55,468 bases of DNA from a virus (IMGVR_UViG_3300043449_000430:1-55468), one strand, 5' to 3'; positions 46,801-54,731 are shown, numbered from the stretch's first letter. Notes: generated from the sequence alone by a model not told the origin. Program-made: numbers and translations.

Positions 46801-49764
46801 AATATCTGCAAGAGACTTTAGACCTCCTTCGCCAAAAGCACCTATACCCTTTGCTGCTCTCCACTCTAAGCCAGCATCAACTAGATGCGCTTGGTATATC
46901 TTATCTTTTTTAACTGATCTAGTTTTGTCTAGTTCTATATCGTATCTTGCTATATTTCTAAATGTTCTTGCTGCTTCTGCAGTTACTGGATGCTTACCCT
47001 GCATAAGGCCTCTGAGTTCTTTTCTATCAATGCCACGCTTTTCCAGTTCAGCGTCTGTCATGTTTAACAAGTTCTTTCCGAGGTCACCCTCGACAGTGTT
47101 CATGTAGTTATTGATATACCCTGGGTCTGGCGAAATATTTACTATTCTCCATCGCTTCTTTCCATCAGGTCCAATATCTTTTTCACGGTGTGCTTTAGAA
47201 GTTGTAAAAGAATCTTTTAACTGTGTTTCAGTAAGTGGTGGCAGACCACGATCCTTTAATGTTTTTTGGAGTGCTTCTTTTTCTTCCAGAATTACCGCTG
47301 CATTTTTTTCATTATATACGTCTACCATTTTTTTAACAAGTGGGGACCTATTAGACATATTCTCTCTTTGAATAGATCTTTTAATTTGGCTTGGAGTAAG
47401 TGATTTGCCTTCTTGAGATCTATAACTAAGAACCTCAGCCAGTCTTGCTTTTGTAAATGTTTTTCCTGTTGTTGTGTCTGTAAGAGTGCCATCTGGGTTT
47501 CTTACAAGGCTATTTATGTAGTCTCTTACCCGTGTTGCTCTCTGAGCAGTTCTTGCGTTATATTCTTTACCATCAAAAGTTACACCAGTTGATCCTACAC
47601 TAAACTTTTGAACCTTCTGTCCTGCAACCATTCGTGCAATTATTGGTCTGTTTGCTGGATCCTGTGCAGGACCTGCTGGGATAACTGCTTCTCCAGGAGT
47701 AAGCATTGCTGGAATGGTATCTTTGTTGCCTGTTCCAGGAACACTTGTAATACCACTTGAATACTTTCTGCTTTGTGGAGGGCCACCCATTTTGCCAGGT
47801 GTACGAACTGGTCCAGTAAATCCTACCTGTGCTGCGATTGCTCTTCTGTATGCATCTGCAAGCATATTTACTGCTGCTGCTTCAGATGTAAATGTTTGTC
47901 TAAGTCTTTGGTGTACCTGATCAAGAGATGCTGCAACTGCTGATGCCTCTATTTGTTCTTTACTTAAATAGTTTGTTTGTTCTCCTAAAACCCTACTTGT
48001 ATTGCCAGTACGGTTGTACATAGACTTTATGCCTGCAAATAATTTTATTATATTCGCTGCAGCGTTTGCTATCAAACCAAATGTCATAAGTAGTACTGGA
48101 CCAACGCCTGCAACTCCGACAGTTAGCAGGGTAATAAACTTCTTAGTTCCATCTCCAAGATTATTAAACTTATCTAGAATCTTTCCAACAAACTCAACAA
48201 TAGGAGTCAGGGCCTTTAGGAACTGCTCTCCAACTGGGGCAATTGCCACCTTAAGGTCTTCCATTGACTTCTTAAACTTATAAGTTGTTGTATTCTGAAT
48301 CTTATCCATTTCTCGCTGTGACAAGATTGCAAGTTCTTCTGTAGTTGCTTTTGTAAGGCCTAGCACTCTTTGTGCCTGTGTACCCTGGGCTGTTACGTTC
48401 TGAAACAATGTAGAAAGTCTTGAGAACTGGAACTTACCAAATAGTTGCTCAATTGCTCTTGCACGGTTAAGAGGATCAAGTGTATCTAATGCTTGTGCAA
48501 AACCAACAACAGTTCCTTTAATATCTCCCTTGTTCGCTTCAACGATTCCCTTAATATTAACGCCAAGGCCAGCAAGCATTTTGCTTGCCTTTTCTGATGG
48601 ATTGATAAGTGATGCTAGACCAGACTTGAGAGCATTAGCGCCCTCAGATGCATTAATTCCACCTTCCTTCATTGCTGTAAGGAAGAATGCTAAATCTTCT
48701 ACGTCTCCTCCAAGTTGCTGAACGACTGGTCCAGCCTTTGGAATTGCTATGGTTAGGTCTTCAATAGATACTACAGTCTGGTTTTCAACTGCGTTAAGAA
48801 AGTCAATCTTGTTTGCTAAATCTTCTGCTGCAACTCCAAATGCATTGGTTACAGAAATTGTTGTCTCTAAAGCCTGCGCTTGCTCTACACCACCAAGGAC
48901 TGCAAGACGAGTTGCTTGTGCAACCTGTGCAGTTAGTTCTGCACCCATCTTACCCATTGCTGCTGCATCCGCAGCCATCTTCATTGTATCTTCTACTGCA
49001 ACGCCATACTTAGTATACTCTCTTGCAAGCGTCTGTATCTGCTTGACCATTGCATCGGTTTCTTCTTGCGTTGTAAACATTTCTCCATACACTCGCTTGA
49101 AACGAATTGCCTGCTCTTCAAGTTTCATGAATGTCTTAGCAGCAGTTGTTCCAAGCATTGCCAAAGGAACGGTGAAACCGACCATCAACTGGCGACCAGC
49201 CCATTGTGTATTCTTACCGAAGTTTAGAAGATTTGTCGATCCCTGCTTTAAAAGTTGATTTAAAAGTTGCTGTCTTTGTGCAGCAATGGCAGTCTGTGTG
49301 CCAAGGTTCTTCATGTCTAGAGTTAAAGGTCTTACAGCAATTGACTGTAGTGCCCCATTTGCACCACGCCCCATTTTAATATATTGGGTCTGAACATCCT
49401 TTACACGCTCTCGTGCTACCTTGTTTATTGTTTCAAATTCTGACTTAAAGAGTCTGCCGAATGTTTTGGTTGCTGCGCCTGTGTATCTGAAGTATTCTCT
49501 AGATGTTAGTTTATTGCGCTCTAACGCATTTGTAAAATGCTCTGTGCTTGTTGTTACCTGTCGCATAGACGCCTGGAATTGTCCAGTAGCATTTATGCTG
49601 TTCATCAAGTTTTGGGCTTGATTTGCTGCTACCGCTGAGGCTGCGGTACCAGACTTTGCCATTTGTGTATGGAAGGCTGATATTTGACGTTGCAGAAGTT
49701 TTAGACTTGCTAAAGCATCAGACGTATCAATATTTACATGAATATTGGATTCAACATCAGCCAT
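40861..49764 (-). CDS. tail tape measure protein
   Basis: 2967 residues. Helical, coiled-coil ends, a glycine-zipper membrane-like stretch near residues 1810-1860, and two copies of the DTIPAMLTPGE motif (near residues 690 and 2890) mark it as the tape measure. At roughly 0.15 nm per residue it would set a tail of about 440 nm. An inserted region, residues about 1020-1300, looks kinase-like (VFVKPMMTELDALAEK, KIIVLESKYD, DKDLKIGNLGGNVLAD). Near residues 2780-2830 a Thr/Ala/Pro-rich low-complexity segment occurs. It has an AGAGGTG ribosome-binding site. Confidence 0.95.
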   Translation of the reverse strand: MADVESNIHVNIDTSDALASLKLLQRQISAFHTQMAKSGTAASAVAANQAQNLMNSINATGQFQASMRQVTTSTEHFTNALERNKLTSREYFRYTGAATKTFGRLFKSEFETINKVARERVKDVQTQYIKMGRGANGALQSIAVRPLTLDMKNLGTQTAIAAQRQQLLNQLLKQGSTNLLNFGKNTQWAGRQLMVGFTVPLAMLGTTAAKTFMKLEEQAIRFKRVYGEMFTTQEETDAMVKQIQTLAREYTKYGVAVEDTMKMAADAAAMGKMGAELTAQVAQATRLAVLGGVEQAQALETTISVTNAFGVAAEDLANKIDFLNAVENQTVVSIEDLTIAIPKAGPVVQQLGGDVEDLAFFLTAMKEGGINASEGANALKSGLASLINPSEKASKMLAGLGVNIKGIVEANKGDIKGTVVGFAQALDTLDPLNRARAIEQLFGKFQFSRLSTLFQNVTAQGTQAQRVLGLTKATTEELAILSQREMDKIQNTTTYKFKKSMEDLKVAIAPVGEQFLKALTPIVEFVGKILDKFNNLGDGTKKFITLLTVGVAGVGPVLLMTFGLIANAAANIIKLFAGIKSMYNRTGNTSRVLGEQTNYLSKEQIEASAVAASLDQVHQRLRQTFTSEAAAVNMLADAYRRAIAAQVGFTGPVRTPGKMGGPPQSRKYSSGITSVPGTGNKDTIPAMLTPGEAVIPAGPAQDPANRPIIARMVAGQKVQKFSVGSTGVTFDGKEYNARTAQRATRVRDYINSLVRNPDGTLTDTTTGKTFTKARLAEVLSYRSQEGKSLTPSQIKRSIQRENMSNRSPLVKKMVDVYNEKNAAVILEEKEALQKTLKDRGLPPLTETQLKDSFTTSKAHREKDIGPDGKKRWRIVNISPDPGYINNYMNTVEGDLGKNLLNMTDAELEKRGIDRKELRGLMQGKHPVTAEAARTFRNIARYDIELDKTRSVKKDKIYQAHLVDAGLEWRAAKGIGAFGEGGLKSLADIFPKDKGVILERVAEDDPSKRFGTSDQRKLKETADLASQTKSGKLPATNFGKLIAPTTGYSFDVPGVGGLYDGPNGKVFVKPMMTELDALAEKRATDFAREVHGLNTPEQKISTIIDPSDPERKRKIIVLESKYDTKFDEKKMPKTFTRDQYFRQLVASGLRGDKDLKIGNLGGNVLADVGTAGVFDRATSTRKAGLRTLSTNMPSIYEMAERNLQGVPGTQAKNSPNWFANETQKNINSSKYTADHYDRDMKKEIKRIQANTEAFVAKIPLDDPLRPAYLDILRRVNEGAQVKDWRPLYDKHRSIAIKPNEVVIDEKGKAKKPKTQPKGKNTKTKSPSDTRTAPKAKTSQVRNVTNIRGRADAPTIINPALAARIEERAIEKLAKKKALAEANARQRYGTDKPTAYEKALRRKNDSNAKQGLPLVGVPKAPVAPVDYVTPEVRERAAALRAAREANAAEARQANARKMYGTEAPTASQKSIRKQNDKLQRQGKPLIGLTKELAAPVSVFSKVLDKATQTVQKNTVSAKVLESFKARQAKQAAAKAAGTAKPGMGMGGALGLASGAAMIGSMAPGKVGEISQKLMMPLMGLSMIAPMLKSPVASVALGLTAIVGSIIALRMAFDKAANKVLEEGEKFKGSNSAINNIAKFSGKVTASEQMDLRRKNSFQMLGPATGKTTYGEAFVQTKEGKELTKRVSQQNAAGKGNVAAKDLSGQLSAAIMSGAMDMNQARSLAMNTAREAGDMSIGLKVIAQMEEMLGPNGERLDKEPLKVRMDMVAANAKNMQNSAKNINKANPITKLAGQATMQKVGIGATAAAGATVGAVLGSIVPGVGNVVGAIIGGGIGAAAGAIGGYFASKKFTEQAGQLGAAYAVDAKIALEQNKQMLDSLDMYYQKKIEELRLQGKINEALELEKKYLGDKEKGTVGERDKLTNAQAKLSEDMISQYNNAGGLQESMMNGMKKSTTARYKNDPNQLAYVDVVNTQAANLQKEGLIDSGQEFLIQAKMASGDIPPAVFRSLLQLATDNEDIAPKMMNIITKFSGATSESIGVAAQNILGADKVVNKTVQTEFINKVSAFEKESDALDFTKNMIKLNNLNAVIPSDVMVSYYTKNTKAYEDLNKMLDSIEGEKDLTAEIVYKIIPKVEGTAAFDEAYFNTLDENEQKVYSTTIASLINVPEPEILESADFKAWRQEGGPKGGKDVKGSKSYIVQKYIESQGWKAVKDGVQVDTSTAPPGSGGGGATKVEASPLDDLVKKLRDVRKNQIKVTEGWSASRKALDGLFGGKKTIDVFSGIENDIRKLGGSQDFIELIVGMDPKEYEKRKNSLFKFDNKGNIVGLKNDAKNIQEAMNSIAMGDWNSSMEAESKALLDQGKAFDRIAGLGVPVANAYDLITDKTIAQAIANGVNDKTLKTLISRYKGLTEAQEKSAAIQGVRTDIAQFKKDRVQEDRIRSKYSSETAAAIGSDENLRSMESAIAAQEALVQKRIKSGADKELIKTAQADLNKMVSEFDERLNQLKNTIGYMQDIFDEGFGNAMEAFDVQETALQIKFDLDTKESNKIIEEAQNTIAGIQYSIDDKEASLKAIEDQEKKINEKYDERIRALDEVEKANASIADQQRGQLTLAEALTSGDIAAAARAAQDMRAQQAADAVTKQKDAVDQARQYELDSVKAYDPTTKSYKTRKELEADIKKLQDEIFDLEEKKIEPAQEFVRLRQIQLDKDIEGLTVLGKTRDAWEAIKNQVDVAMISSKKFIESMQLGLNTQNKLIQGYNNQQASGNDPIVGAAYDPAVVPTTTTAATTAPTTTTTAPTTTTATTTQAPAATSTSSSVDGRAALSKLTSGQTLSAAERSYLGMAPVVAPKTAAEIIAERKAKYGYLSGGGIVPKYFAAGGFARGTDTIPAMLTPGEFVMSKYAVDSYGIDNLKKINNGDASGGAVYNNTYTLTVNAKTDANPNEIAQAVMSTIKQVEDRRIRGIGINGR

Positions 49765-49782
49765 CCATTAACACCTCTTTAT

Positions 49783-50106
49783 TTAGTTATTTCCAAGATT
49801 GCCGAGTAATGATGCGTCAGAAAGTTTAATTCCTGATGCCTCTTCGACGATCTTGTACACTGTTGGAAGATCCAGATTTTCTTCTAGAGATTCCTTGTCT
49901 TCTGCCAATTCTGGCTTGTATTGTTGCATTGCGATTTGTACACAGTCCATAAGTAGATCCATAGACTTTTCGTTATCGTCTGCGACCTTTGCGATATCCT
50001 CAAACTTCTTCATAAATGGACGAAGTAGCGAGATCTTTAGTGGTCGGACCTTGACCTTTGTGCCGTCAATTAGTGTTACTGTCTTTTCTTCAGTGGCAGT
50101 TGCCAT
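49783..50106 (-). CDS. tail assembly chaperone-like protein, short form
   Basis: 107 residues. VTLIDGTKVKVRPLKISLLRPFMKKFEDI...LEENLDLPTVYKIVEEASGIKL is similar along its whole length to the first 100 residues of the protein at 50165. Location just above the tape measure indicates the tail assembly chaperone that binds it. It carries its own extended -10 (TGG-TATAAT, 50133-50138) and a near-perfect AAGGAGG site, so it can be made independently. Confidence 0.75.
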   Translation of the reverse strand: MATATEEKTVTLIDGTKVKVRPLKISLLRPFMKKFEDIAKVADDNEKSMDLLMDCVQIAMQQYKPELAEDKESLEENLDLPTVYKIVEEASGIKLSDASLLGNLGNN

Positions 50107-50132
50107 TTATTCCTCCTTATAAGGTTTAGTCA

Positions 50133-50138
50133 ATTATA
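50133..50138 (-). promoter_or_regulatory. extended -10 (TGG-TATAAT) for the short chaperone gene
   Basis: Start near 50126, with a leader holding a CCTTATAAGG palindrome and AAGGAGG before the ATG at 50106. The -35 is weak. Confidence 0.6.
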
Positions 50139-50164
50139 CCATAGGAGAGGCTTATTTTTTGCTA

Positions 50165-50842
50165 TTAATAAGTTTCATAGTCAAGCCCCATTCCTATACC
50201 AAAACCAGCCCTTTCAGCATTCATTCCTTGTAAGGCTAGAATATCATTTCCATTAGTTGTTGCACCTTTGCTAAAAACTCTAGCCTTCATATCTTCCCAT
50301 TCGTTACCGCTTCCAGAATTCTTATCTAGATCTACACCCTGCATAGAGGCAGCAAACTTCTTATCTGAATAATCTAGTTCTCTTTTTATTTGAAGAGTTG
50401 CAGTTAGTTCTTGCATAGACAAAGATGACTCTAGTTCATGATAGTCTTTCCATATTCCAAGCAAGAAAACCTCAGACTCTAGTTTTGCTAAGTCTAATGT
50501 GTCCCACGTGGATCCGCTATCTACTGCCTGATTTTTTACTGTATCCTCTGACTTCTCATTAATTTTAATACCTGCTGCAACATCAATTATTTCATAGATT
50601 GTTGGCAAGTCTAGGTTGTCTTCTAGTTCTTCTATGGTTTTTATAGACGGGCAATACTGTTGCATTGATATAAGAGCACACTGTGCAAGAACAGCAATTG
50701 ATTCATCATCTGTTTTTGCATCTTTGATTGTCTCAAAGTTTTCTAAGAATTCTCTAAGGTATTTTATTTTTAATGGCGAAACAGTAATAATCCTGTCATC
50801 GACTAATGATATTTTTTTGGTATCGTATACTTTTGTTGCCAT
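50165..50842 (-). CDS. tail assembly chaperone-like protein, long form
   Basis: 225 residues from the ATG at 50842. Residues 1-100 are paralogous to the short protein at 49783 (PLKIKYLREFLENF, LEDNLDLPTIYEIIDVAAGIKI). Residues 105-225 form an extra domain with ELTATLQIKRELDYSDKKFAASMQGVD, like the extension normally added by a -1 frameshift in siphoviruses. The mRNA is predicted leaderless: TGG-TATACT, six bases, ATG. A terminator separates it from the tail tube gene. Confidence 0.78.
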   Translation of the reverse strand: MATKVYDTKKISLVDDRIITVSPLKIKYLREFLENFETIKDAKTDDESIAVLAQCALISMQQYCPSIKTIEELEDNLDLPTIYEIIDVAAGIKINEKSEDTVKNQAVDSGSTWDTLDLAKLESEVFLLGIWKDYHELESSLSMQELTATLQIKRELDYSDKKFAASMQGVDLDKNSGSGNEWEDMKARVFSKGATTNGNDILALQGMNAERAGFGIGMGLDYETY

Positions 50843-50848
50843 TATACA

Positions 50849-50854
50849 AGTATA
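50849..50854 (-). promoter_or_regulatory. leaderless extended -10 (TGG-TATACT)
   Basis: Six bases upstream of the ATG at 50842 and directly after the UUCG terminator. No Shine-Dalgarno. Confidence 0.65.
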
Positions 50855-50864
50855 CCAAACAGAA

Positions 50865-50890
50865 AGGCCCAACCCCGAAGGATTGAGCCT
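50865..50890 (-). terminator. terminator with UUCG tetraloop after the tail tube gene
   Basis: 11-bp stem (50880-50890 with 50865-50875, two G-U pairs) capped by TTCG on the minus strand and followed by TTTCTGTTT. It ends the tail tube transcript. Confidence 0.85.
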
Positions 50891-50908
50891 CTCATATATT
50901 AAGTTGTA

Positions 50909-51565
50909 TTATGCTGATAGTGAGCGGTCTACGATCTTACCGTAAGACGCATTATCATTTGGAAGGAGACGGAATGAAACTTCAAACATTGTTGCTTCAT
51001 CACGCTTTGCTGATACTGTTACATTCTCGATTGAGAGTGCACGGTATGCAACATAGATTCTTTCCTTTGGATCTAGAGAAGAACCAGAACCTGGTCCTAC
51101 TGCTACAAGACCACGCTCTAGTGGAACGTCGCCAATGTCACCTGCAGACATCTTGAGTGTTGAGACTCCTGATGCTGAAGTAAGATCTGTGTCACTTCCT
51201 GCAATTGCTACTAGAAGGTTTTCTAGTGTTGCCTCTGCGAAAGATGTATTTAGATTAACTGTCATACCTTGCTTGAAAAGACGAGCAACGTCGAGAAGTT
51301 GGTCTACTGCTACATCACCAAAGTCTGGCTGGAATGCGAGTTCCAAACCATTTGATGTGTAACCGATGTTTGTGTATTCATCATTCTCTGACAAAGTGTC
51401 TTTGTATGATGTTGCTGATGCAGTAAATACTGGAAGATCTGATGATGCTTGAAGATCAGTTATCTTGTTAGTTACTGAATCGTATCCGATTGGACCTGCG
51501 TCATGCGTAAAGAGTGCTGCTGCACCTACGATGATATTGCTACTTGAACCACGGCTGTATGCCAT
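50909..51565 (-). CDS. major tail tube protein
   Basis: 218 residues from the ATG at 51565 (GAGGTG upstream). GLELAFQPDFGDVAVDQLLDVARLFKQGMTVNLNTSFAEATLENLLVAIAG and KRDEATMFEVSFRLLPNDNASYGKIVDRS are typical of siphovirus tube proteins. It stacks around the tape measure. A strong terminator follows, so high independent expression is likely. An extended-type -10 (TATAAT, 51615-51620) lies upstream. Confidence 0.85.
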   Translation of the reverse strand: MAYSRGSSSNIIVGAAALFTHDAGPIGYDSVTNKITDLQASSDLPVFTASATSYKDTLSENDEYTNIGYTSNGLELAFQPDFGDVAVDQLLDVARLFKQGMTVNLNTSFAEATLENLLVAIAGSDTDLTSASGVSTLKMSAGDIGDVPLERGLVAVGPGSGSSLDPKERIYVAYRALSIENVTVSAKRDEATMFEVSFRLLPNDNASYGKIVDRSLSA

Positions 51566-51614
51566 ATATTTCACCTCTTTCATTTTATTAAAAGGGGGTT
51601 GTTTCCTCACCTTA

Positions 51615-51620
51615 ATTATA
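51615..51620 (-). promoter_or_regulatory. -10 element (TATAAT) for the tail tube gene
   Basis: TG at -2 relative spacing (TGT-TATAAT), predicted start near 51608, leader of about 43 nt with GAGGTG. -35 is not clear. Confidence 0.5.
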
Positions 51621-51630
51621 ACACCTTTTA

Positions 51631-52161
51631 TTAAGGGTTTACTGGGTGCCAGTCGTAGTCTATAATTATCTTATTCCCCGCATACGTACGGGCTGTACCA
51701 AAGTCTACGATATCTCTGGTCTCTTCTAGTTGGTAGATCTTAAAATTATGAAAGAATACTGGCTTAGATTCTGGCCAAGCACCCTGGTTTGCTGATGCCC
51801 ACTCATTTAACTCTTGTGCTGACTCATCTCCACGATCTAGCAGGTCTTGAACTCTTTGAGTTATTCTGATCAAATTGGGAACAGCATTTTCTTCTAAAGC
51901 ATTAAAATAGTAAAGCAACTGCTCACATTTAATATGAGGGAATGGCATTCTTCTCATTTTAAACATTCTGTCATATATTGCAGCATTACCATTAAAAGAA
52001 AATATAGTTCCTTCTGTTAGGTCATTTATAGTAAATTCTTGAGCCAAGCCTGCCATATCTGTAGGCACTGTTGGAAACATTGGAATAGCACCAAAGTCTG
52101 GGCCTAGTTTTTGCTGCAAGTATGCATTAATGATTGTAGGCGGATGATGTATGGTAGCCAT
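51631..52161 (-). CDS. tail terminator-like or connector protein
   Basis: 176 residues. Alpha/beta pattern with IINAYLQQKLGPDFGAIPMFP and a DYDWHPVNP end. Position between the gp10-like connector and the tail tube suits the tail terminator that caps tube polymerisation. No motif settles it. It overlaps the upstream stop by one base. Confidence 0.6.
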   Translation of the reverse strand: MATIHHPPTIINAYLQQKLGPDFGAIPMFPTVPTDMAGLAQEFTINDLTEGTIFSFNGNAAIYDRMFKMRRMPFPHIKCEQLLYYFNALEENAVPNLIRITQRVQDLLDRGDESAQELNEWASANQGAWPESKPVFFHNFKIYQLEETRDIVDFGTARTYAGNKIIIDYDWHPVNP

Positions 52162-52835
52162 TATGCATCAACTCCTGCGTTGGCAATCCAGCGATAGCCA
52201 GTAGATACACCCTTAGATCTGCCCATCTTTTTACCTGCTTGAATATTTTTCTTATACAGTTGCGGATTCTCAAGATATTGTGCAATACCGCTTGATCTTA
52301 AGAATGCTTGAGAAAAGTATCTATTAAAGAACATATCAAATACCTTTTCAAAACCACCCTGAACTTCTGTTCCTCCAGGGTTGTCTACACGCACTTCATT
52401 TCTAGTAAAAACCATTTCTCCATTTTCTTCAAATGCCAAAACCTGTGCAGCCTTTGGTCTGATGGTGACTGGAATGCCTTCTTCCATTATTCTTGCCTTA
52501 TCATAAAACGGAGTTCTAGATCCGTTCTTGATTGATACTGATTGGCTAAATGAAGACTTAAATGACAGCCCTAGGTTGCTAGTTGTATATGAAATATCAT
52601 ACAATCTAGCGCTTGGGCTTCCTGTTTGATTCCACTCGTATATGTGATGAAGCATTTCTGGATTAACTCTTGCATTAGAGTCAATAAATTGTTTCATCAA
52701 CTCTACAGTTTCCATTCCTAGTGTTTTCAAAAATACTGTTTTTCCTCTTTGTACCCCGTCTAAAAATCCAATAGAGTAGTTAACAATATTATTCATCTCT
52801 TTTTTGAACTGGTTAGAATTAAAGACCGCTCTCAT
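52161..52835 (-). CDS. HK97 gp10-like head-tail protein
   Basis: 224 residues. A helical start (FKKEMNNIVNYSIGFLDGVQRGKTVFLKTLG) is followed by beta and loop regions and a C-terminal YRWIANAGVDA. The helical start and location match HK97 gp10-type neck or minor tail proteins. The family call is tentative. ATGA overlap with the gene above. Confidence 0.6.
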   Translation of the reverse strand: MRAVFNSNQFKKEMNNIVNYSIGFLDGVQRGKTVFLKTLGMETVELMKQFIDSNARVNPEMLHHIYEWNQTGSPSARLYDISYTTSNLGLSFKSSFSQSVSIKNGSRTPFYDKARIMEEGIPVTIRPKAAQVLAFEENGEMVFTRNEVRVDNPGGTEVQGGFEKVFDMFFNRYFSQAFLRSSGIAQYLENPQLYKKNIQAGKKMGRSKGVSTGYRWIANAGVDA

Positions 52836-53281
52836 ACGTCACCTGTTTGATTCTCTGAGCGTCTAATTACTACCTTGTATGACTCAACTGTCCCGAAAGG
52901 GCCTACGAAAGGCTCATACGTGGCTATTTCAAATAGGGTACCCTTGCCAGATCTTGGACCAGATGTTTCCATATAAACAAGGTTTCCCTCTTGGTCTCTA
53001 ATGTCTGTTATTAATATGTTTGTTAGGGAATTTTTGTTATCACGAGAAGAGATTCTAAGGTCTGACTTTGTTCTGCCAACTAGGACTGAGTTCTGTGTTA
53101 TATTTACGTTTGGCTTTACTTCTTCTTTAAATGCAGATCCGCCTGAAGAAAATGTACAAGCAAACACTCTGTCTAGGACCCACTGCTTTTTAATTGCGCC
53201 AAAGTCACCCTGCTCAACTATTGGATGATATACAGATGCTTGAAGCGGGTACATGAAGTCTGGGGTTTCACACACTGTCAT
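52832..53281 (-). CDS. head-tail connector (stopper) protein
   Basis: 149 residues, beta-rich: FACTFSSGGSAF, VNITQNSVLVGRTKSDLRISSRDNKNSLTNILITDIRDQEGN, FEIATYEPFVGPFGTVESYKVVIRRSE. The layout is like SPP1 gp16-type stopper or HK97 head-closure proteins, barrel-like and short. Overlaps both neighbours by four bases or less. Function from context. Confidence 0.62.
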   Translation of the reverse strand: MTVCETPDFMYPLQASVYHPIVEQGDFGAIKKQWVLDRVFACTFSSGGSAFKEEVKPNVNITQNSVLVGRTKSDLRISSRDNKNSLTNILITDIRDQEGNLVYMETSGPRSGKGTLFEIATYEPFVGPFGTVESYKVVIRRSENQTGDV

Positions 53282-54177
53282 TATAGAACCCCAATTTTTG
53301 TAATAGACTTAGCATACTTTGAAAGTATTTTGTCTACAATTATGTTTCCCGTTCCTTCGAAAAGACCCTTGTCAAACTGAATTCTATACTGATCTGTATT
53401 GTAAGAAGAAATAAATCTCTTATAGTAGTCTAACTTTCCACATTCGATATCATGGATAAGCATCTCTGCTGCTCTTGTAATGTCTGATGGAACATTTGTA
53501 TACCCATGTTCTACAGTTATTGCATAGTCCCAAGTCTTGCCAAATCCTCTATAAACAAACTGAGGATCAAGAGAGTCTGAAGATGCTGCAGGAAGAACTA
53601 GCGGAGCAGACTCTGCACGATTGATATTGTCTGTAGACTTTTCAACAATTGCTGTCTTGTCTGGAGTTACTTCAAACTGTCTATCTGTTACTAACTTATT
53701 ATTTTCATAAACACTTAAGACTTTCTTTACATCATCCCAGATAGGCAAGTAGTCTGATCCAGTTCCTGTAAAACTCAAAACCTTTTTCTTGTAATAAAAT
53801 CCTTCTGGAATTACTGAATCGATAACCGCTCTTGCAATTTCTTCATTTATTGCATATGCAGATATGTCTGATGCAGTTGTTCCTTTGGTTGATGGATCAA
53901 CATACGGTCTGACTATCTCGTATGTTTCATCCTGTAAAATTTCTTCATCTTCCCCGCCAAGATCTGATACAACTTCTACTCTATAAGAGGAGTCGTACTT
54001 TCCTGACAATGAAATTTCTAGTAAGTCTCCAGATGATGCATCTGGGAAGTTTAACTCTGAGATTGAAAGGTCCGCCATATCCGTTATGGTGACAGATATA
54101 TCTTTATTTGTAATTCCCGCAGGAACTACAAAATTAGCAGGTACATCTGCATATGGCGAAACTCTCAATATTTCCAT
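53281..54177 (-). CDS. head-tail adaptor-like protein
   Basis: 298 residues from the ATG at 54177, three bases after the preceding stop. Helical N- and C-terminal parts enclose a beta region (VVSDLGGEDEEIL, FYYKKKVLSFTGTGSDYLPIWDDVKKVLSVYE). The final third (DITRAAEMLIHDIECGKLDYYKRFISSYN) resembles the helical adaptors of siphovirus necks. It should join portal to stopper. Call is positional. Confidence 0.62.
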   Translation of the reverse strand: MEILRVSPYADVPANFVVPAGITNKDISVTITDMADLSISELNFPDASSGDLLEISLSGKYDSSYRVEVVSDLGGEDEEILQDETYEIVRPYVDPSTKGTTASDISAYAINEEIARAVIDSVIPEGFYYKKKVLSFTGTGSDYLPIWDDVKKVLSVYENNKLVTDRQFEVTPDKTAIVEKSTDNINRAESAPLVLPAASSDSLDPQFVYRGFGKTWDYAITVEHGYTNVPSDITRAAEMLIHDIECGKLDYYKRFISSYNTDQYRIQFDKGLFEGTGNIIVDKILSKYAKSITKIGVL

Positions 54178-54179
54178 AA

Positions 54180-54641
54180 TTATCCGAAAGCCTTCTGGAC
54201 TTCTTCTGGTGTAGCGGTACGGACATGTGAGCGTGTAAGCCACTTGTCTGCTTGTGCCTTTGTTACGATATTGTAACCCTTAGAAATTGAACCAACTTCT
54301 TCCCAGCGAACACTCTTTGTTGAGTGAATTGCCACCTTGTCTGAAAGTTCTGCTTCTGGCTTGATTGTCTTCTTTGGTCCATCTGCTGCCATTGATCCAA
54401 TAGCCCCTGTCTTTGTAAATCCTAGGGACTGAACTGGCTCTTCTGCTGCTGGAGCCTCTACAACTACAGCAGGGGCTTCTTTAACCTCTACTGGTGCTTC
54501 GACAACTGGAGCCTCTACGACTGGTGCTTCTTCAACTGTTTCAACTTTGGCTGCTGCTTCAGCAACTTGCTCTGGAGTTGACCAGTATCCGACAGAAGTC
54601 TTTTCATCTTTTACTTCTGAAACGTTATTGTTATTTTCCAT
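54180..54641 (-). CDS. Glu/Ala/Val-rich capsid-associated protein
   Basis: 153 residues. Residues 30-75 are a repeat of EAP/VEAP units, then a compact domain (SVRWEEVGSISKGYNIVTKAQADKWLTRSHVRTATPEEVQKAFG). Such proteins follow the capsid gene in many actinophages as decoration or linker proteins. Role not proven. A terminator after the capsid gene and an extended -10 with AAGGAGG give it its own transcript. Confidence 0.68.
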   Translation of the reverse strand: MENNNNVSEVKDEKTSVGYWSTPEQVAEAAAKVETVEEAPVVEAPVVEAPVEVKEAPAVVVEAPAAEEPVQSLGFTKTGAIGSMAADGPKKTIKPEAELSDKVAIHSTKSVRWEEVGSISKGYNIVTKAQADKWLTRSHVRTATPEEVQKAFG

Positions 54642-54659
54642 TGTATCCTCCTTGTTTGT

Positions 54660-54665
54660 ATTATA
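54660..54665 (-). promoter_or_regulatory. extended -10 (TGA-TATAAT)
   Basis: Just after the capsid terminator, predicted start near 54653, with AAGGAGG before the ATG at 54641. No clear -35. Confidence 0.6.
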
Positions 54666-54676
54666 TCATTAAAGTA

Positions 54677-54715
54677 TTAAGGGGGACAGGAGAGTGAACT
54701 CCCGCCCCCCATTAA
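54677..54715 (-). terminator. strong hairpin terminator after the capsid gene
   Basis: Long GC-rich stem (GGGGGGCGGGAG against CTCCTGTCCCCC, with one bulge and G-U pairs) flanked by TTAA/TTAA. It follows the capsid stop by 17 bases. It lies directly before an extended -10. Confidence 0.8.
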
Positions 54716-54731
54716 AGGTACTGTTTACAGA

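Noticed and set aside
49783-50164. Programmed -1 frameshift joining the chaperone genes
   Set aside because: The two frames start separately, share the same N-terminal domain, and each has its own promoter; no convincing slippery heptamer was found by eye.
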